Notes: generated by a model from the letters alone, not told the origin. Numbered from the stretch's first letter, positions 35,364 to 45,543 are shown. The stretch is 64,000 nt of DNA from Pseudomonas endophytica (GCF_001411475.1 NZ_LLWH01000187.1:1-64000); one strand, 5' to 3'. A program made the numbers and translations.

Positions 35364-35669
35364 GTGGTTACGTGTTATCTGCGCTATGTGATTGACCCTT
35401 ACAAACTGGAAGAATTCGAAGCGTATGGGCGCATCTGGATCCCGCTGGTGGAGAAGTTCGGCGGTACTCACCATGGTTATTTCTTACCCGCAGAAGGCGC
35501 CAACAATATTGCGCTAGCAATGTTTACCTTCCCAAGCCTTGCGGCCTACGAGGATTATCGTGAACGCTCGAAAACCGATGCCGAGTGCATCGCTGCCTTC
35601 AAGCTCGCTGAAGATAACCGTTGCATCCTGAGCTACGAGCGCAGCTTCTTTCGCCCCGTATTCGAGTGA
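35364..35669 (+). CDS. NIPSNAP-family small protein
   Basis: 101 residues from a GTG start, with AAGGAG at 8 nt. MVTCYLRYVIDPYKLEEFEAYGRIW, then THHGYFLPAEGANNIALAMFTFPSLAAYEDYRERS and the RSFFRPV ending are typical NIPSNAP (dimeric alpha-beta barrel) sequence. Bacterial members have no firm function; the fold is shared with small monooxygenases and dehydratases. Its partner is the small membrane protein immediately upstream. Confidence 0.85.
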   Translation: MVTCYLRYVIDPYKLEEFEAYGRIWIPLVEKFGGTHHGYFLPAEGANNIALAMFTFPSLAAYEDYRERSKTDAECIAAFKLAEDNRCILSYERSFFRPVFE

Positions 35670-35812
35670 GCCTTGCTAAAGCTGAGAGGGTTCGGTTTTG
35701 TTGACGCAGGTCAGTACCGGGCCCAAAAAAATTGCGCAGAATATCTTGTTACCTGTCGTAACACTGGGGTATTATCGGCCTGCGTTCACCTACCACGGTA
35801 AATGCATTTTTA

Positions 35813-35850
35813 AGCCCCAAGTTTCCATCAGCTACTTGGGCTTTTTTTTG
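35813..35850 (+). terminator. Rho-independent terminator after NIPSNAP gene
   Basis: AAGCCCCAAGT pairs with ACTTGGGCTT (one bulged C) across a loop TTCCATCAGCT, followed by a run of eight T. It lies about 145 bp beyond the NIPSNAP stop; the stretch between (35670-35812) is AT-rich and non-coding. Confidence 0.8.
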
Positions 35851-35958
35851 CCTAAAATTTGATGTTTTCTCTTCTACGAAAAGCAGGGCGTGATGCGCCA
35901 TGGTGGGGCTTTTCGTTAGCGTGGAGCGCCTACAGACAGTGCATGCGTTACACCGTCC

Positions 35959-35987
35959 GTAGGAGCTGCCGAAGGCTGCGATCTTTT
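35959..35987. repeat. Half REP-like element
   Basis: GTAGGAGCTGCCGAAGGCTG continuing to GCGATCTTTT is the left arm of the Pseudomonas REP palindrome seen intact at 2388 and 45388; the right arm is missing here. It lies between the terminator and the convergent aldehyde dehydrogenase stop. Confidence 0.7.
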
Positions 35988-36012
35988 AATCAACAAGACC
36001 GTGAATCAAGGC

Positions 36013-37596
36013 TTAATCAATTGCCTGCGAACTCCATTCGCCATTTACCAGACGCTGCAAGCCCAGCGGGTTGCTGTTTTGCAGGGCTTCAGGCAGCAGG
36101 GCATCAGGGTAGTTCTGGTAGCACACAGGGCGCAGGAAGCGATCAATCGCTAACGATCCAACCGACGTGCCGCGGGCGTCTGAAGTTGCCGGGTAAGGGC
36201 CGCCGTGAACCATGGCATCGCACACTTCCACACCAGTCGGGTAGCCATTGACCAGAATGCGGCCAACCTTTTGCTCCAGAATCGGCACCAGCCACTGATA
36301 GTTTTGCAGGTCAGCCGGCTCGCCGATCAGGGTGGCGGTCAGTTGGCCACGCAGGGCCAGCAAGGCCGCTTTAAGCTGCGCATCGTCTTCGACTTCGATG
36401 ATCAGCGTCGCTGGGCCAAACACTTCTTCTTGCAGCAATGGATCCTTGTTCAGCAGCAGGCTGACATCAGCCTTGAACAGTTGTGGCTGCGCTTGCGAAC
36501 CCGACTGAGTGTTGCCAGCAAGATGACTGATGCCTTCATGCTTGATCAGGTGTTCAACACCTTTGGCATAGCTACGCAGACCGCCCGCATTGAGCAGGGT
36601 GTGCGGCGCTTGTTCGCTCATGTGCTGCGTGAGTTGCTCGACAAAACCGGTGAACTCAGGCGAGCGTACGCCGATCACTAGGCCAGGGTTGGTGCAGAAT
36701 TGACCGCCGCCCAGCGTCACTGAGCCCGCCAGGTCTTTAGCGATGGTTGCGCCACGGGCAGCCAGCGCATCCTGCAAGATAATCACAGGGTTGATGCTGG
36801 ACATTTCGGCGAAGACTGGAATTGGCTGCTCGCGCTCGGCGGCCATTTTGCTCAAGGCGTTACCGCCGTGCAGGGATCCAGTAAAGCCCACAGCTTGAAT
36901 GGCCGGGTGTTTAACCAGCGGTTCGCCGACGCCAGCGCCGAAGATCATGTTAAACACGCCTTTTGGCATGCCGGTTTTTTCAGCGGCACGGATAATCGCC
37001 GATCCGACTTGGTCAGCGGTAGCCATGTGGCCGCTGTGCGCTTTGAACACCACTGGGCAGCCTGCAGCAAACGCAGCGGCGGTGTCGCCACCCGCAGTCG
37101 AGAATGCCAGTGGGAAATTGCTCGCACCGAACACAGCAATCGGCCCAACACCGATGCGGTATTGACGCAGGTCTACGCGCGGCAGTGGCTTGCGGTCTGG
37201 CAGTGCCAGATCAATGCGCGCGCCCAAAAAGTCACCACGGCGCAGGACTTTAGCGAACAGGCGCATTTGACCGCTGGTGCGGCCTCGCTCACCTTGAATG
37301 CGCCCGGCTGGCAACGCAGTTTCGCGGCACACGATGGCAACGAAGTCGTCGCCCAGTTGGTCGATTTCGTCTGCGATGGCGTCCAGGAACTCAGCGCGGC
37401 GCTCAGGGCTCAGTTGGCGAAAGGTCGCAAATGCTTCGTCGGCGGCTTTGGCAGCGCGGTCTACTTCTTCAAGCGTGGCTTGATGGAAGCGATAAGGCAG
37501 AGCCTCGCCGGTAGTTGCGTCGAGGCTTTCAAGGGTAGTGGTGCCTGCAGCGCTGCGGGTACCGGCAATAAAGTTGTGGCCTGTAACGGTCGACAT
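36013..37596 (-). CDS. Alpha-ketoglutarate semialdehyde dehydrogenase-type aldehyde dehydrogenase (NADP+)
   Basis: 527 residues. The sequence has the 2,5-dioxovalerate (alpha-ketoglutaric semialdehyde) dehydrogenase pattern: GHNFIAGTRSAAG start, GVGPIAVFGASNFPLAFSTAGGDTAAAFAAGCPV, catalytic Glu region VFAEMSSINPVIILQDAL and catalytic Cys in GGGQFCTNPGLV. This group oxidises the semialdehyde to 2-oxoglutarate in pentose, hexarate or hydroxyproline breakdown. No such pathway genes are adjacent; the gene is alone between terminator elements, so its pathway is unassigned. Confidence 0.88.
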   Translation of the reverse strand: MSTVTGHNFIAGTRSAAGTTTLESLDATTGEALPYRFHQATLEEVDRAAKAADEAFATFRQLSPERRAEFLDAIADEIDQLGDDFVAIVCRETALPAGRIQGERGRTSGQMRLFAKVLRRGDFLGARIDLALPDRKPLPRVDLRQYRIGVGPIAVFGASNFPLAFSTAGGDTAAAFAAGCPVVFKAHSGHMATADQVGSAIIRAAEKTGMPKGVFNMIFGAGVGEPLVKHPAIQAVGFTGSLHGGNALSKMAAEREQPIPVFAEMSSINPVIILQDALAARGATIAKDLAGSVTLGGGQFCTNPGLVIGVRSPEFTGFVEQLTQHMSEQAPHTLLNAGGLRSYAKGVEHLIKHEGISHLAGNTQSGSQAQPQLFKADVSLLLNKDPLLQEEVFGPATLIIEVEDDAQLKAALLALRGQLTATLIGEPADLQNYQWLVPILEQKVGRILVNGYPTGVEVCDAMVHGGPYPATSDARGTSVGSLAIDRFLRPVCYQNYPDALLPEALQNSNPLGLQRLVNGEWSSQAID

Positions 37597-38110
37597 TTTT
37601 TCAATCCTTGCTAGCTAAGCATTAATGATGCGCAGTTAAGGCATCAGACACGGTTTTTTGTTGTCGTATTTCAGTGCCGCACGAGTCTTCGGCAGATGCC
37701 AGCGCTGGTTAGGGCTGTGCGAATCAAGTTAACAGACATCATATGACTTGAGTTTTCGCCTCGCAATGCCTTCTGGCTAATGAATTGGTTATAAAAAATG
37801 ATTAAAAGCCTGATTCTTATAATAAATAGTGAGTTTATCGCCCCGTTAAGCCGGTACTAATTGCTGCGTAGGTCATGCTTTAAGCTGTCTGCCACTCAGT
37901 AAACTGGGAGAGGTTTGCGTTTTAATCCTAGGTTGTCGTACGTGTTGGTCGGCCAAATGCAGTTTCAGCACATCAGGGTCGATAAAGCAGCGCACCAGAG
38001 TATAGAGAGCGAATCAGAGTTTTGTGGAGTGCGTGCAAGGGCCGCCTGCCAGACAATGAATCTGCAGTATCAGCGTGCTATCGTGAGCACCTTTTTGAGA
38101 GGGATATTCA
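37597..38110. promoter_or_regulatory. Divergent interval upstream of aldehyde dehydrogenase and lipoprotein
   Basis: 514 bp without a convincing gene. TCATATGA at 37739-37746, within CATCATATGAC, is a small palindrome about 140 bp upstream of the aldehyde dehydrogenase start and resembles GntR/FadR-type sites. An AT-rich stretch lies at 37785-37845. A possible 87-codon frame from 37915 has atypical composition and overlaps the lipoprotein gene in another frame; I reject it as a gene. Confidence 0.35.
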
Positions 38111-38464
38111 ATGCGAATGCTGATTGGCGCTGTAAGCGTAGCCTTGCTGGCTGGCTGTGTTTCACCGGCGATGAATGATGCTCGCAATCAGGCTCCTACG
38201 CGCGCCCTAAGCTCTGATAAAGAGACGCCAAAGGTCGCCGAGTGCATCAAGTTCACGTGGCAGGACGAGGGCGTATTCGGGGTGGACGCCAGCGGCTATA
38301 TCAAAAACGATAAATCCGGGCGGACGACCGTCTATACCCGTGATGCCGAGTCCTTTGTTGATCTAGTGCCGCAGGGTACCGGCACTGCGTTGAGTTACTA
38401 CGCTAAGCAACCTGATGACAGTGCAGCGATGCGCCGTTTGGCGATGGTTGCAACATGCCTGTAA
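38111..38464 (+). CDS. Small putative lipoprotein
   Basis: 117 residues. A short signal peptide with lipobox LLAGC (residues 12-16: MRMLIGAVSVALLAGCVS) predicts an anchored lipoprotein; the residue after the Cys is Val, not Asp, so outer-membrane sorting is expected. The mature part is hydrophilic, with two further cysteines (ECIKF and the terminal TCL) that could form a disulphide. I do not recognise a family. It lies 30 bp upstream of polB on the same strand and could be co-transcribed. Confidence 0.75.
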   Translation: MRMLIGAVSVALLAGCVSPAMNDARNQAPTRALSSDKETPKVAECIKFTWQDEGVFGVDASGYIKNDKSGRTTVYTRDAESFVDLVPQGTGTALSYYAKQPDDSAAMRRLAMVATCL

Positions 38465-38494
38465 TCCGCTGGTACTTGTATTGAGCCTGCAACA

Positions 38495-40858
38495 GTGAGC
38501 TTGAGACAGGGCTTTGTGCTGACCCGGCACTGGCACGATACGCCGTCTGGGGTGGAAGTGGAGTTCTGGCTGGCGACCGATGATGGGCCGCAACACGTGC
38601 GTTTGCCTCTTCAAACATCTGTCGCGTTCATTGCGCTGGAGCAACGTGAGCAGGCGCAAGTGCTGTTGCAGGACGAGCGTAACGTTGAAGTTCGCGAGCT
38701 GGCGCTGCGAGATTTCAACTCACGGCCGGTGCTGGGGCTTTACTGCCCGCAACACGCCCAACTGACCGACATTGCGCAACGCCTGCGCCGCGCCGGGGTG
38801 GAGGTGTTTGAAGCCGACATACGGCCCCCCGAGCGCTTTTTAATGGAGCGTTTTATTACCGCGCCGGTCAGCTTTAGCGGCCAAGCCCAAGCGAACGGCC
38901 CGCTATTGAATACGCGGATGAAGCCGCATCCTAATTACCGCCCGCAATTGAAACTGGTTTCGTTGGACATTGAAACCAGTGCCCAAGGCGATTTGTACTC
39001 GATTGGCCTACATGGCTGTGGCCAGCGCCAGGTGTACATGTTGGGCAAAGCCACGGCAGCCGATGCGCCGGTGGATTTTAACCTTGAGTTTTGTGCGACC
39101 CGAGGTGACTTGTTGCAGCGTTTGAACCAGTGGCTGGCGCTGTACGATCCCGACGCAATCATTGGTTGGAACGTGGTGCAGTTTGACCTGCGAATCTTGC
39201 ACGAACATGCTCGGCGCCTCGGCATTCCGCTGCTATTAGGGCGAGCGGGCAACGAGATGCAATGGCGTGAGCACGGCACTCGAAAAAATCACTACTTTGC
39301 CAGTGCTGCGGGCCGTTTGATCATTGATGGTATTGAGTCACTGCGCTCGGCGACTTGGTCGTTTACCTCGTTTAGCCTAGAGAACGTCGCCCAAACCCTG
39401 CTGGGTGAGGGCAAGGACATCAGCACCCCGTACCAGCGCATGGACGAAATCAACCGCATGTTTGCCGAGGACAAGCCTGCGCTGGCGCGCTACAACCTCA
39501 AAGACTGCGAGCTGGTGACGCGCATCTTCGAAAAAACCGAACTGCTGACCTTTCTACTGGAGCGCGCCTCGGTCACCGGGCTTGAAGCTGACCGCAGCGG
39601 TGGCTCGGTCGCCGCGTTTTACCACTTATATATGCCGTTGATGCACCGTCAGGGCTACGTGGCGCCCAATCTTGGAGACAAACCCCCGCAGGCCAGCCCT
39701 GGCGGTTTTGTCATGGAGTCGCAACCGGGGTTATATGAGTCGGTGCTGGTGCTCGACTACAAGAGCTTGTATCCGTCGATCATCCGTACGTTTTTGATTG
39801 ATCCGCTGGGGCTGGTCGTGGGCTTGCGCGAGCCTGACGACGAACACTCGGTACCGGGTTTTCGCGGGGCTCGTTTTTCGCGAACCCAGCACTGCTTGCC
39901 GTCGATCATTGAGCGGGTTGCCAATGGCCGAGAAGTGGCCAAACGCGAGAAAAACGCGCCCCTGTCGCAAGCCCTGAAAATCATCATGAATGCGTTTTAT
40001 GGGGTATTGGGCTCCAGCGGCTGTCGTTTTTTTGATACTCGGCTGGCGTCGTCAATTACTTTGCGCGGGCATGAAATCATGCTCAAAACCCGCGCCTTGA
40101 TCGAAGCCCAAGGCTACAGCGTGATCTATGGCGACACCGACTCCACCTTTGTCTGGTTGCGCAGCGAGCACAGCGAAGCAGACGCTGCGCGCATCGGGCG
40201 TGAGTTGGTGCAACACGTCAACCAGTGGTGGCTAGCCCATGTGCGCGACGAGTACGGGCTGACCAGCGCCTTGGAATTACAATTCGAAACCCACTACAGC
40301 CGCTTTTTAATGCCGACTATTCGAGGCGCCGAAGAGGGCAGCAAAAAGCGTTATGCCGGGTTGGTGACCCGCGCTGACGGGCAACCAGAAATGGTCTACA
40401 AGGGCCTAGAAACCGTGCGCAGCGACTGGTCGCCGCTGGCGCAACAGTTCCAGCAAGCCTTGTACCTGCTGATCTTCAATCGTCAGCCTTACCAAGAATA
40501 CGTCCGCGACTTTGTGCGTCGTACCTTGGCGGGTGAACATGATGATTTGCTCATCTACCGTAAACGTTTGCGTCGACCCTTGAGCGACTATGAGCGCAAT
40601 GTACCGCCGCATGTGCGTGCGGCTCGGTTGGCAGATGAGTACAACGACCAACAGCGGCGACCACGGCAGTATCAAAACGGCGGTTATATCAGTTACGTCA
40701 TCACCTTGGCTGGCCCTCAACCTTTAGAAAACCGCACCGCCGAGGTCGATTACGACCATTACCTGACCCGCCAATTGCAGCCCGTCGCTGACGCAATATT
40801 GGTGTTTGTCGACGATGATTTCAGCGCTTTAGTCGGCGGCCAAATGGGCTTGTTTTAG
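38495..40858 (+). CDS. polB: DNA polymerase II (family B)
   Basis: 787 residues, matching the E. coli enzyme in size. ExoI motif [12 protein letters not shown] (about 152-163), ExoII region [14 protein letters not shown], and polymerase motifs A ([14 protein letters not shown]), B ([15 protein letters not shown]) and C ([12 protein letters not shown]) are intact, followed by KKRYAGLV and [10 protein letters not shown]. It acts in replication restart and translesion synthesis. It starts with GTG at 38495 shortly after the lipoprotein gene. In E. coli polB is SOS-regulated; I found no clear LexA box in the short gap, so any control must be upstream of the lipoprotein. Confidence 0.97.
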   Translation: MSLRQGFVLTRHWHDTPSGVEVEFWLATDDGPQHVRLPLQTSVAFIALEQREQAQVLLQDERNVEVRELALRDFNSRPVLGLYCPQHAQLTDIAQRLRRAGVEVFEADIRPPERFLMERFITAPVSFSGQAQANGPLLNTRMKPHPNYRPQLKLVSLDIETSAQGDLYSIGLHGCGQRQVYMLGKATAADAPVDFNLEFCATRGDLLQRLNQWLALYDPDAIIGWNVVQFDLRILHEHARRLGIPLLLGRAGNEMQWREHGTRKNHYFASAAGRLIIDGIESLRSATWSFTSFSLENVAQTLLGEGKDISTPYQRMDEINRMFAEDKPALARYNLKDCELVTRIFEKTELLTFLLERASVTGLEADRSGGSVAAFYHLYMPLMHRQGYVAPNLGDKPPQASPGGFVMESQPGLYESVLVLDYKSLYPSIIRTFLIDPLGLVVGLREPDDEHSVPGFRGARFSRTQHCLPSIIERVANGREVAKREKNAPLSQALKIIMNAFYGVLGSSGCRFFDTRLASSITLRGHEIMLKTRALIEAQGYSVIYGDTDSTFVWLRSEHSEADAARIGRELVQHVNQWWLAHVRDEYGLTSALELQFETHYSRFLMPTIRGAEEGSKKRYAGLVTRADGQPEMVYKGLETVRSDWSPLAQQFQQALYLLIFNRQPYQEYVRDFVRRTLAGEHDDLLIYRKRLRRPLSDYERNVPPHVRAARLADEYNDQQRRPRQYQNGGYISYVITLAGPQPLENRTAEVDYDHYLTRQLQPVADAILVFVDDDFSALVGGQMGLF

Positions 40859-41181
40859 CGCCGGTTGTGCTGTTTTTGATAAAACCACGCTGGAAGATCA
40901 TCGAGTACCCAATATCGACTGAAAAACTCTGCATGGCTTTATCGCGCTGTTGCATAACCAACTGTTGTTTGAGCAACAGCAACTGAACAGATTGCACGGT
41001 AATTGCTGTAACTTGTGCGTGTATCAATCAAGTAAATTATTGATTCATAAAGAATTTAGAAACGGCACGGCCTGTGCAAAGGAAGCATGAGGTGTTTTCC
41101 ATCGACCGTGAATTTGCTGAAGTGAACCGAACGCGTGATAAATACGTGCCTGATGGGCTGTATCCCTAAGAGAGGATATTC
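40859..41181. promoter_or_regulatory. Interval between polB and FAD/NAD(P)-binding gene
   Basis: 323 bp, non-coding. A short inverted repeat CTGTTG-N6-CAACAG lies at 40962-40979, and an AT-rich stretch (TAAATTATTGATTCATAAAG, about 41032-41051) could hold the promoter of the next gene. A GAGAGGA ribosome-binding site precedes the ATG at 41182. Nothing else is apparent. Confidence 0.4.
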
Positions 41182-42612
41182 ATGACTGAGCCACAAGGCG
41201 GACAAGCAGCCACTGCCATCGGCGAGGCCGATGTGCTGATTATTGGTGGCGGCCTGAGCGGCACTCTGCTGGCCATGCAGTTGCTGCGTTTGCCGGGCGC
41301 CCGGCATATCGTGCTGGTCGAGCCGCGGCCTGAGCTGGGGCGGGGCGAGGCTTACAGCGCTACCGAACTAGGGCACACCCTCAATGGCAATGCCGCACGC
41401 ATGAGCATTGATCCAGACGATGCCGACGACCTGACGCGCTGGCTACAAGCGCATATTACTGACGGAGGCTGGCCTGAATCCGCTGCGCAACAGGTGCCGG
41501 TTGCGCACTTATTTCCGCCGCGCGGGTTGTTTGGCCGGTACGCCCAGCAGCGTTTGGCCGAAGCCTTAGTTCGCGGCAAGGTGCAAGGGTCGAGTCTGAC
41601 CCATGTGCGCGATGAAGTGATCGGCCTGCAAACCGATGACCGCCGGGTGCAGGTCACCCTCAAAGACGGTCGCCAGTTGCAGGCAAGTATCGCGGTGTTG
41701 GCCACGGGGATGTTCCCGGCAGCGCGCACTGCGCAACGTCAATCCAGTGGTCTTAATGCCGCAGCACTGGACCCATGGGATGTTGCGGCCTTGCGTGGGT
41801 TGCCGGTGGATGCTCGGGTACTGATCATTGGGTCAGGGCTGACCATGGTCGATGCTCTAGAGTCACTGAATCAGGCCGGACACCGCGGACCTATTGAGGT
41901 CTTTTCACGGCATGGTCTGTTGCCTCACGTGCGTCGTCAGCCACCGGCGTGGGAAGACTTTTTGAGCCAAGCTCCTGAGATTCGCAGCCCACTGCAATTG
42001 CTGCGTGCGCTACGCCAACACTGCCAACGTGCGCAAGCGATGGGCATAGACTGGCAGGCGCCGCTCGACACCGTGCGCGTGCACATCCCTCGATTGTGGA
42101 GCCAGGCCAGCGATGTTCAGCGTCGTCAATTTGTGCGCCATGTCCGGCCTTGGTGGGAAAGCCATCACCATCGTTCGCCGCCACAGGGTAATGCCTTACT
42201 GCAAAAACTACTCAAAGAAGGGCGGTTAACCATTCAAGCGGCCTCGCTACAAGGCGTGGCGTCAAGCGACGACGGACGCCCGCAAATTCGGTTGCGCTAT
42301 CGCGGGCAAACGCAAGTCAGGGTGGTTGAAGGTGATGGTTTGATTAACTCTACGGGCATCGAGTATGACTGGCGTCGAGTTGACAAAGCCTTGCCCCGAC
42401 AATTGCTTGAGCGGGGTTTGATTCGCGTCGGTAACTTAGGCTTGGGTATTGCCGCCGATCCTTCAGGGGCGGTGCTTAACGCGCAATCACAGCCTGCTAA
42501 ACGTCTATTTGCGATGGGCCCACCGTTGCGCGGCGAGTGGTGGGAAAGTACTGCGGTGACGGATGTGGCTTTGCAGGCCAAAGCATTGGCGGCAAAGTTG
42601 GTGTCGTTATAA
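41182..42612 (+). CDS. FAD/NAD(P)-binding oxidoreductase
   Basis: 476 residues with two dinucleotide-binding motifs: ADVLIIGGGLSGTLLAMQLL (about 16-35) and VLIIGSGLTMVDALESLNQ (about 214-232), plus LINSTGIEYDWR and RLFAMGPPLRGEWWESTAV near the C-terminus. This is the FAD-NAD(P)-binding (YdhS-like) family often seen beside sulphonate or siderophore genes. It may oxidise or hydroxylate a small substrate; the reaction is unknown. It is convergent with ssuD, with a hairpin between. Confidence 0.85.
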   Translation: MTEPQGGQAATAIGEADVLIIGGGLSGTLLAMQLLRLPGARHIVLVEPRPELGRGEAYSATELGHTLNGNAARMSIDPDDADDLTRWLQAHITDGGWPESAAQQVPVAHLFPPRGLFGRYAQQRLAEALVRGKVQGSSLTHVRDEVIGLQTDDRRVQVTLKDGRQLQASIAVLATGMFPAARTAQRQSSGLNAAALDPWDVAALRGLPVDARVLIIGSGLTMVDALESLNQAGHRGPIEVFSRHGLLPHVRRQPPAWEDFLSQAPEIRSPLQLLRALRQHCQRAQAMGIDWQAPLDTVRVHIPRLWSQASDVQRRQFVRHVRPWWESHHHRSPPQGNALLQKLLKEGRLTIQAASLQGVASSDDGRPQIRLRYRGQTQVRVVEGDGLINSTGIEYDWRRVDKALPRQLLERGLIRVGNLGLGIAADPSGAVLNAQSQPAKRLFAMGPPLRGEWWESTAVTDVALQAKALAAKLVSL

Positions 42613-42660
42613 GGCGGTTACTTATACGGTGAGAAGAGCCGGTGGGCCGTTCAATTGCTT

Positions 42661-42690
42661 CGCGATCTTTTGGCTGCACAAAAGATCGCG
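42661..42690. terminator. Hairpin between the FAD gene and ssuD
   Basis: CGCGATCTTTTG pairs with CAAAAGATCGCG (42661-42690) around GCTGCA, between two convergent genes. The stem itself contains a T4/A4 stretch, so it can serve either strand; it also resembles the core GCGATCTTTT of the local REP elements. Confidence 0.6.
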
Positions 42691-42714
42691 AGCACGTTTA
42701 CATCGCCTTGCGGA

Positions 42715-43857
42715 TTACTTTGCCTGACTTGGAAGCACATCATTGGCAATCATTTCGCCAAACGGTCCGGTCAGATTGGTAATGCCACGGCCCGCGAGGC
42801 TGGCATAAGGTTCTGGTAGCAGTGGGAACACCAGTTCGGCAAAGCGGTAGGCTTCTTCCAGATGCGGATAGCCCGAGAAGATAAAACTCTCGATGCCCAA
42901 GTCGGCATATTCCTTGATGCGCTCCGCGACTTGTTGGGGGTTGCCCACCAGCGCTGTACCGGCGCCGCCGCGAACCAAGCCAACGCCTGCCCATAAGTTG
43001 GGCGCAATCTGCAGATTGTCGCGGCGCCCGTCGTGCAGTGCGGCCATACGGCGCTGGCCCTCAGAGTCAAAGCGCGCGAAGGAGGCTTGAGCGGATGCGA
43101 TGGTTTCATCGCTGATGTGTTCGATCAGGGTGTCAGCGGCTTTCCACGCTTCTTGTTCGGTTTCGCGGACAATCACATGCAGGCGGATCCCAAAACGTAC
43201 GCTGCGCCCCAAACGTGCTGCGCGCTCGCGGACATCGGCAATTTTCTCGGCCACGGCCGCAGGCGGTTCACCCCAAGTCAGGTACACGTCTACCTGTTCG
43301 GCAGCTAATTCGTGAGCGGCTTCGGAAGAGCCTCCGAAGTACAGCGGCGGATAGGGCTTTTGTACGGGAGGGTACAACGCCTTGGCGTTCTGTACGCGCA
43401 AGTGTTTGCCTTCAAAGTCTACCGACTCACCTTGCAAGACCCGGCGCCAGATTTTCAAAAATTCATCAGAGACTTCGTAACGCTCGCTGTGGTCAAGGAA
43501 GCTACCGTCGCCCCGGTTTTCATCGGGGTCGCCGCCCGTCACCACATTGATTAATAGACGCCCGCCGGACAGCCGATCGAGGGTGGCCGCCATGCGTGCC
43601 GAGACGGTGGGCGAAATAATTCCTGGGCGAATCGCGACCAAATAACGCAAGCGCTCGGTCAACGGCACCAACGCAGAAGCAATGACCCATGAGTCTTCGC
43701 AAGAACGTCCGGTGGGGATGAGAACCCCGTAATACCCTAAATCATCAGCGGCCTGAGCGACTTGTTTCAGATAGTTAAGCGTCACCGGGCGCGCACCTTT
43801 GGTGGTGCCCAGAAAGTGGCCGTCGCCGTGAGTCGGGAGGAACCAAAACACATCCAT
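42715..43857 (-). CDS. ssuD: FMNH2-dependent alkanesulfonate monooxygenase
   Basis: 380 residues against 381 for E. coli SsuD, and colinear throughout: [18 protein letters not shown], the [28 protein letters not shown] segment, the R-rich loop [17 protein letters not shown] and the C-terminal [21 protein letters not shown]. The enzyme cleaves alkanesulphonates to aldehyde and sulphite for sulphur supply, using reduced flavin from SsuE. Here neither ssuE nor the ssuABC importer is adjacent, so the partner reductase must be elsewhere. The 391-bp upstream region should hold a sulphur-starvation promoter, though I saw no certain CysB/Cbl site. Confidence 0.94.
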   Translation of the reverse strand: MDVFWFLPTHGDGHFLGTTKGARPVTLNYLKQVAQAADDLGYYGVLIPTGRSCEDSWVIASALVPLTERLRYLVAIRPGIISPTVSARMAATLDRLSGGRLLINVVTGGDPDENRGDGSFLDHSERYEVSDEFLKIWRRVLQGESVDFEGKHLRVQNAKALYPPVQKPYPPLYFGGSSEAAHELAAEQVDVYLTWGEPPAAVAEKIADVRERAARLGRSVRFGIRLHVIVRETEQEAWKAADTLIEHISDETIASAQASFARFDSEGQRRMAALHDGRRDNLQIAPNLWAGVGLVRGGAGTALVGNPQQVAERIKEYADLGIESFIFSGYPHLEEAYRFAELVFPLLPEPYASLAGRGITNLTGPFGEMIANDVLPSQAK

Positions 43858-44248
43858 TAAAAAATCCTTAAGCGATTTTCAGCCAACGATGAGCAGATCC
43901 TCCTAGTCAGCAATCTCCGTACCAACAGCCAATCGCCCAAGAATAGGGCTTTAGACGATAGTTAATGAGGTGCGCAGTGTTGATTGAGTGCTTAAGTGTA
44001 GATTTGCTGTTTGATTTGCAACAGTTGTCGTGCCAACAGTTAAGCGCTGTCGGACATAGATTCGGACACGATCAATGGCCATAACGATCCCTTTTTGGCC
44101 TGCATACCTCTGTGAAGCACCCCATGGGTCGGCAAGAATCGAATCAACTTATAAGAGCTGTCTTACAGACCCTTGCCCTTGTTAGGGCTGCTGCCGTGTA
44201 CAAAACATAAAAACTATCGCTCTCACGCCAACCATGGGGAATGCATTT
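43858..44248. promoter_or_regulatory. Divergent interval ssuD / putrescine-binding protein
   Basis: 391 bp without a coding ORF. It has AT-rich patches near 43870-44040 for ssuD. Before the binding-protein gene, TTATAAGAGCTGTCTTACAG at about 44150-44170 could be promoter sequence. A GGGGA ribosome-binding site precedes the ATG at 44249. No operator is clear. Confidence 0.35.
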
Positions 44249-45349
44249 ATGAGCACGATCAAACGCTTACTGGGCGCCACGGTCTGTGGTTTGTCGCTAC
44301 TGGCCAGCGCAGTTCAAGCCAATCCGGGCGAACTGCGGGTCTACAACTGGGCGGATTACATCTTGCCGTCAGTGCCCAAAGACTTTGCCAAAGACACCGG
44401 GATCAAAGTGATCTGGGACACCTTCGACACTAACGAATCGCTGGAAGCGAAACTACTCACTGGCAACTCGGGTTACGACCTGGTCGTGCCGTCCAACCAG
44501 TTTTTGGACACTCAGATCAAGGCAGGCGTATTTCAAAAGCTCGACAAATCCAAGTTACCTAATTGGAAGCATCAAGACCCGCAGCTGCTCAAGCTATTGG
44601 AAACCAACGACCCTGGCAACCAATACGGCGTGCCCTATATGGTCGGCACGGTGTTGATCGGTTTTAACCCAGACAAGGTCAAGGCTGTATTAGGCGATGA
44701 TGCGCCAGTGGACAGTTGGGATCTGGTGTTCAAACCCGAAAACATGGAAAAGCTCAAATCGTGCGGGGTCGCGATGCTCGACTCACCGTCTGAAATCTTG
44801 CCATTGGCGTTGCATTATTTGGGCTTAGACCCGAACAGCCAAAACCCGGAAGACTATGAAAAAGCCAAAGAGCTGATGTTGAAAATCCGCCCTTATGTCA
44901 CGTACTTCAACTCAGCCAAATACATGACCGATATCGCCAACGGTGACATCTGCGTCGCCATTGGTTACTCGGGGAGTTTTTACCAATTTGGCAACCGTGC
45001 CAAAGAAGCGAAAAACGGCGTGGTAGTGGACTGGCGTTTGCCTAAAGAAGGCGCGCCGATCTGGTTTGATACGTTTGCTATCCCTAAAAGCGCGAAAAAC
45101 GTTGAGCAAGCCCATGAGTTCTTGAACACCCTGCTGGAGCCAAAAGTGATCGCTTCGATCAGCGACTTTTTGGGCTACCCGAACGCCAACAAGGATTCGC
45201 TGCCGTTGATCAATAAAGACATTACCGGCAACTCTAACCTGACCCCGACCAGCGAAGCATTGAAGTCGCTGTACGTCGTACAGCCGCTGCCACAAAAGCT
45301 TGAGCGTGTGCGCACCCGGACATGGACCAGCATCAAGTCAGACAAGTAG
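44249..45349 (+). CDS. Putrescine/polyamine-type periplasmic binding protein
   Basis: 366 residues, close to PotF/SpuD in length and sequence. A signal peptide (about 1-24, ending AVQA) is followed by GELRVYNWADYILPSVPKDF, DTFDTNESLEAKLLTGNSGYDLVVPS, GVPYMVGTVLIGFNPDKV and the C-terminal PLPQKLERVRTRTWTSIKS, all characteristic. It captures putrescine or spermidine for an ABC importer. No permease or ATPase gene is adjacent, so it is an orphan that must share another system. Start at ATG 44249 is preferred to an upstream in-frame ATG at 44234. Confidence 0.92.
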   Translation: MSTIKRLLGATVCGLSLLASAVQANPGELRVYNWADYILPSVPKDFAKDTGIKVIWDTFDTNESLEAKLLTGNSGYDLVVPSNQFLDTQIKAGVFQKLDKSKLPNWKHQDPQLLKLLETNDPGNQYGVPYMVGTVLIGFNPDKVKAVLGDDAPVDSWDLVFKPENMEKLKSCGVAMLDSPSEILPLALHYLGLDPNSQNPEDYEKAKELMLKIRPYVTYFNSAKYMTDIANGDICVAIGYSGSFYQFGNRAKEAKNGVVVDWRLPKEGAPIWFDTFAIPKSAKNVEQAHEFLNTLLEPKVIASISDFLGYPNANKDSLPLINKDITGNSNLTPTSEALKSLYVVQPLPQKLERVRTRTWTSIKSDK

Positions 45350-45387
45350 TCGGCGCTTAGGCCGAGTCTTTGAGTACAGTCCACGGC

Positions 45388-45524
45388 GGAGCTGCCGCAG
45401 GCTGCGATCTTTTGCTTTTAAAGATCAACAGATCGCAGCCTTCGGCAGCTCCTACAAGGGTATGTGGGGTACTTTCACGCCACGCTGCATCTGCTGTGCG
45501 GAGCTGCCCCAGGCTGCGATCTTT
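45388..45524. repeat. REP-like palindrome followed by a half copy
   Basis: An intact palindrome at 45388-45452 (GGAGCTGCCGCAGGCTGCGATC ... GATCGCAGCCTTCGGCAGCTCC) is followed at 45500-45524 by a further left arm (GGAGCTGCCCCAGGCTGCGA). Same family as the elements at 2388, 2555 and 35959. It lies between convergent transcripts and may help end them. Confidence 0.75.
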
Positions 45525-45543
45525 CACCCGGAGTAACCGACTA

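Noticed and set aside
36868-37614. 248-codon plus-strand frame opposite the aldehyde dehydrogenase
   Set aside because: Lies wholly antisense to a strongly supported gene and its composition is that of a shadow frame.
37915-38178. 87-codon plus-strand reading frame upstream of the lipoprotein gene
   Set aside because: Overlaps the well-supported lipoprotein in another frame, lacks a ribosome-binding site and has no recognisable features.
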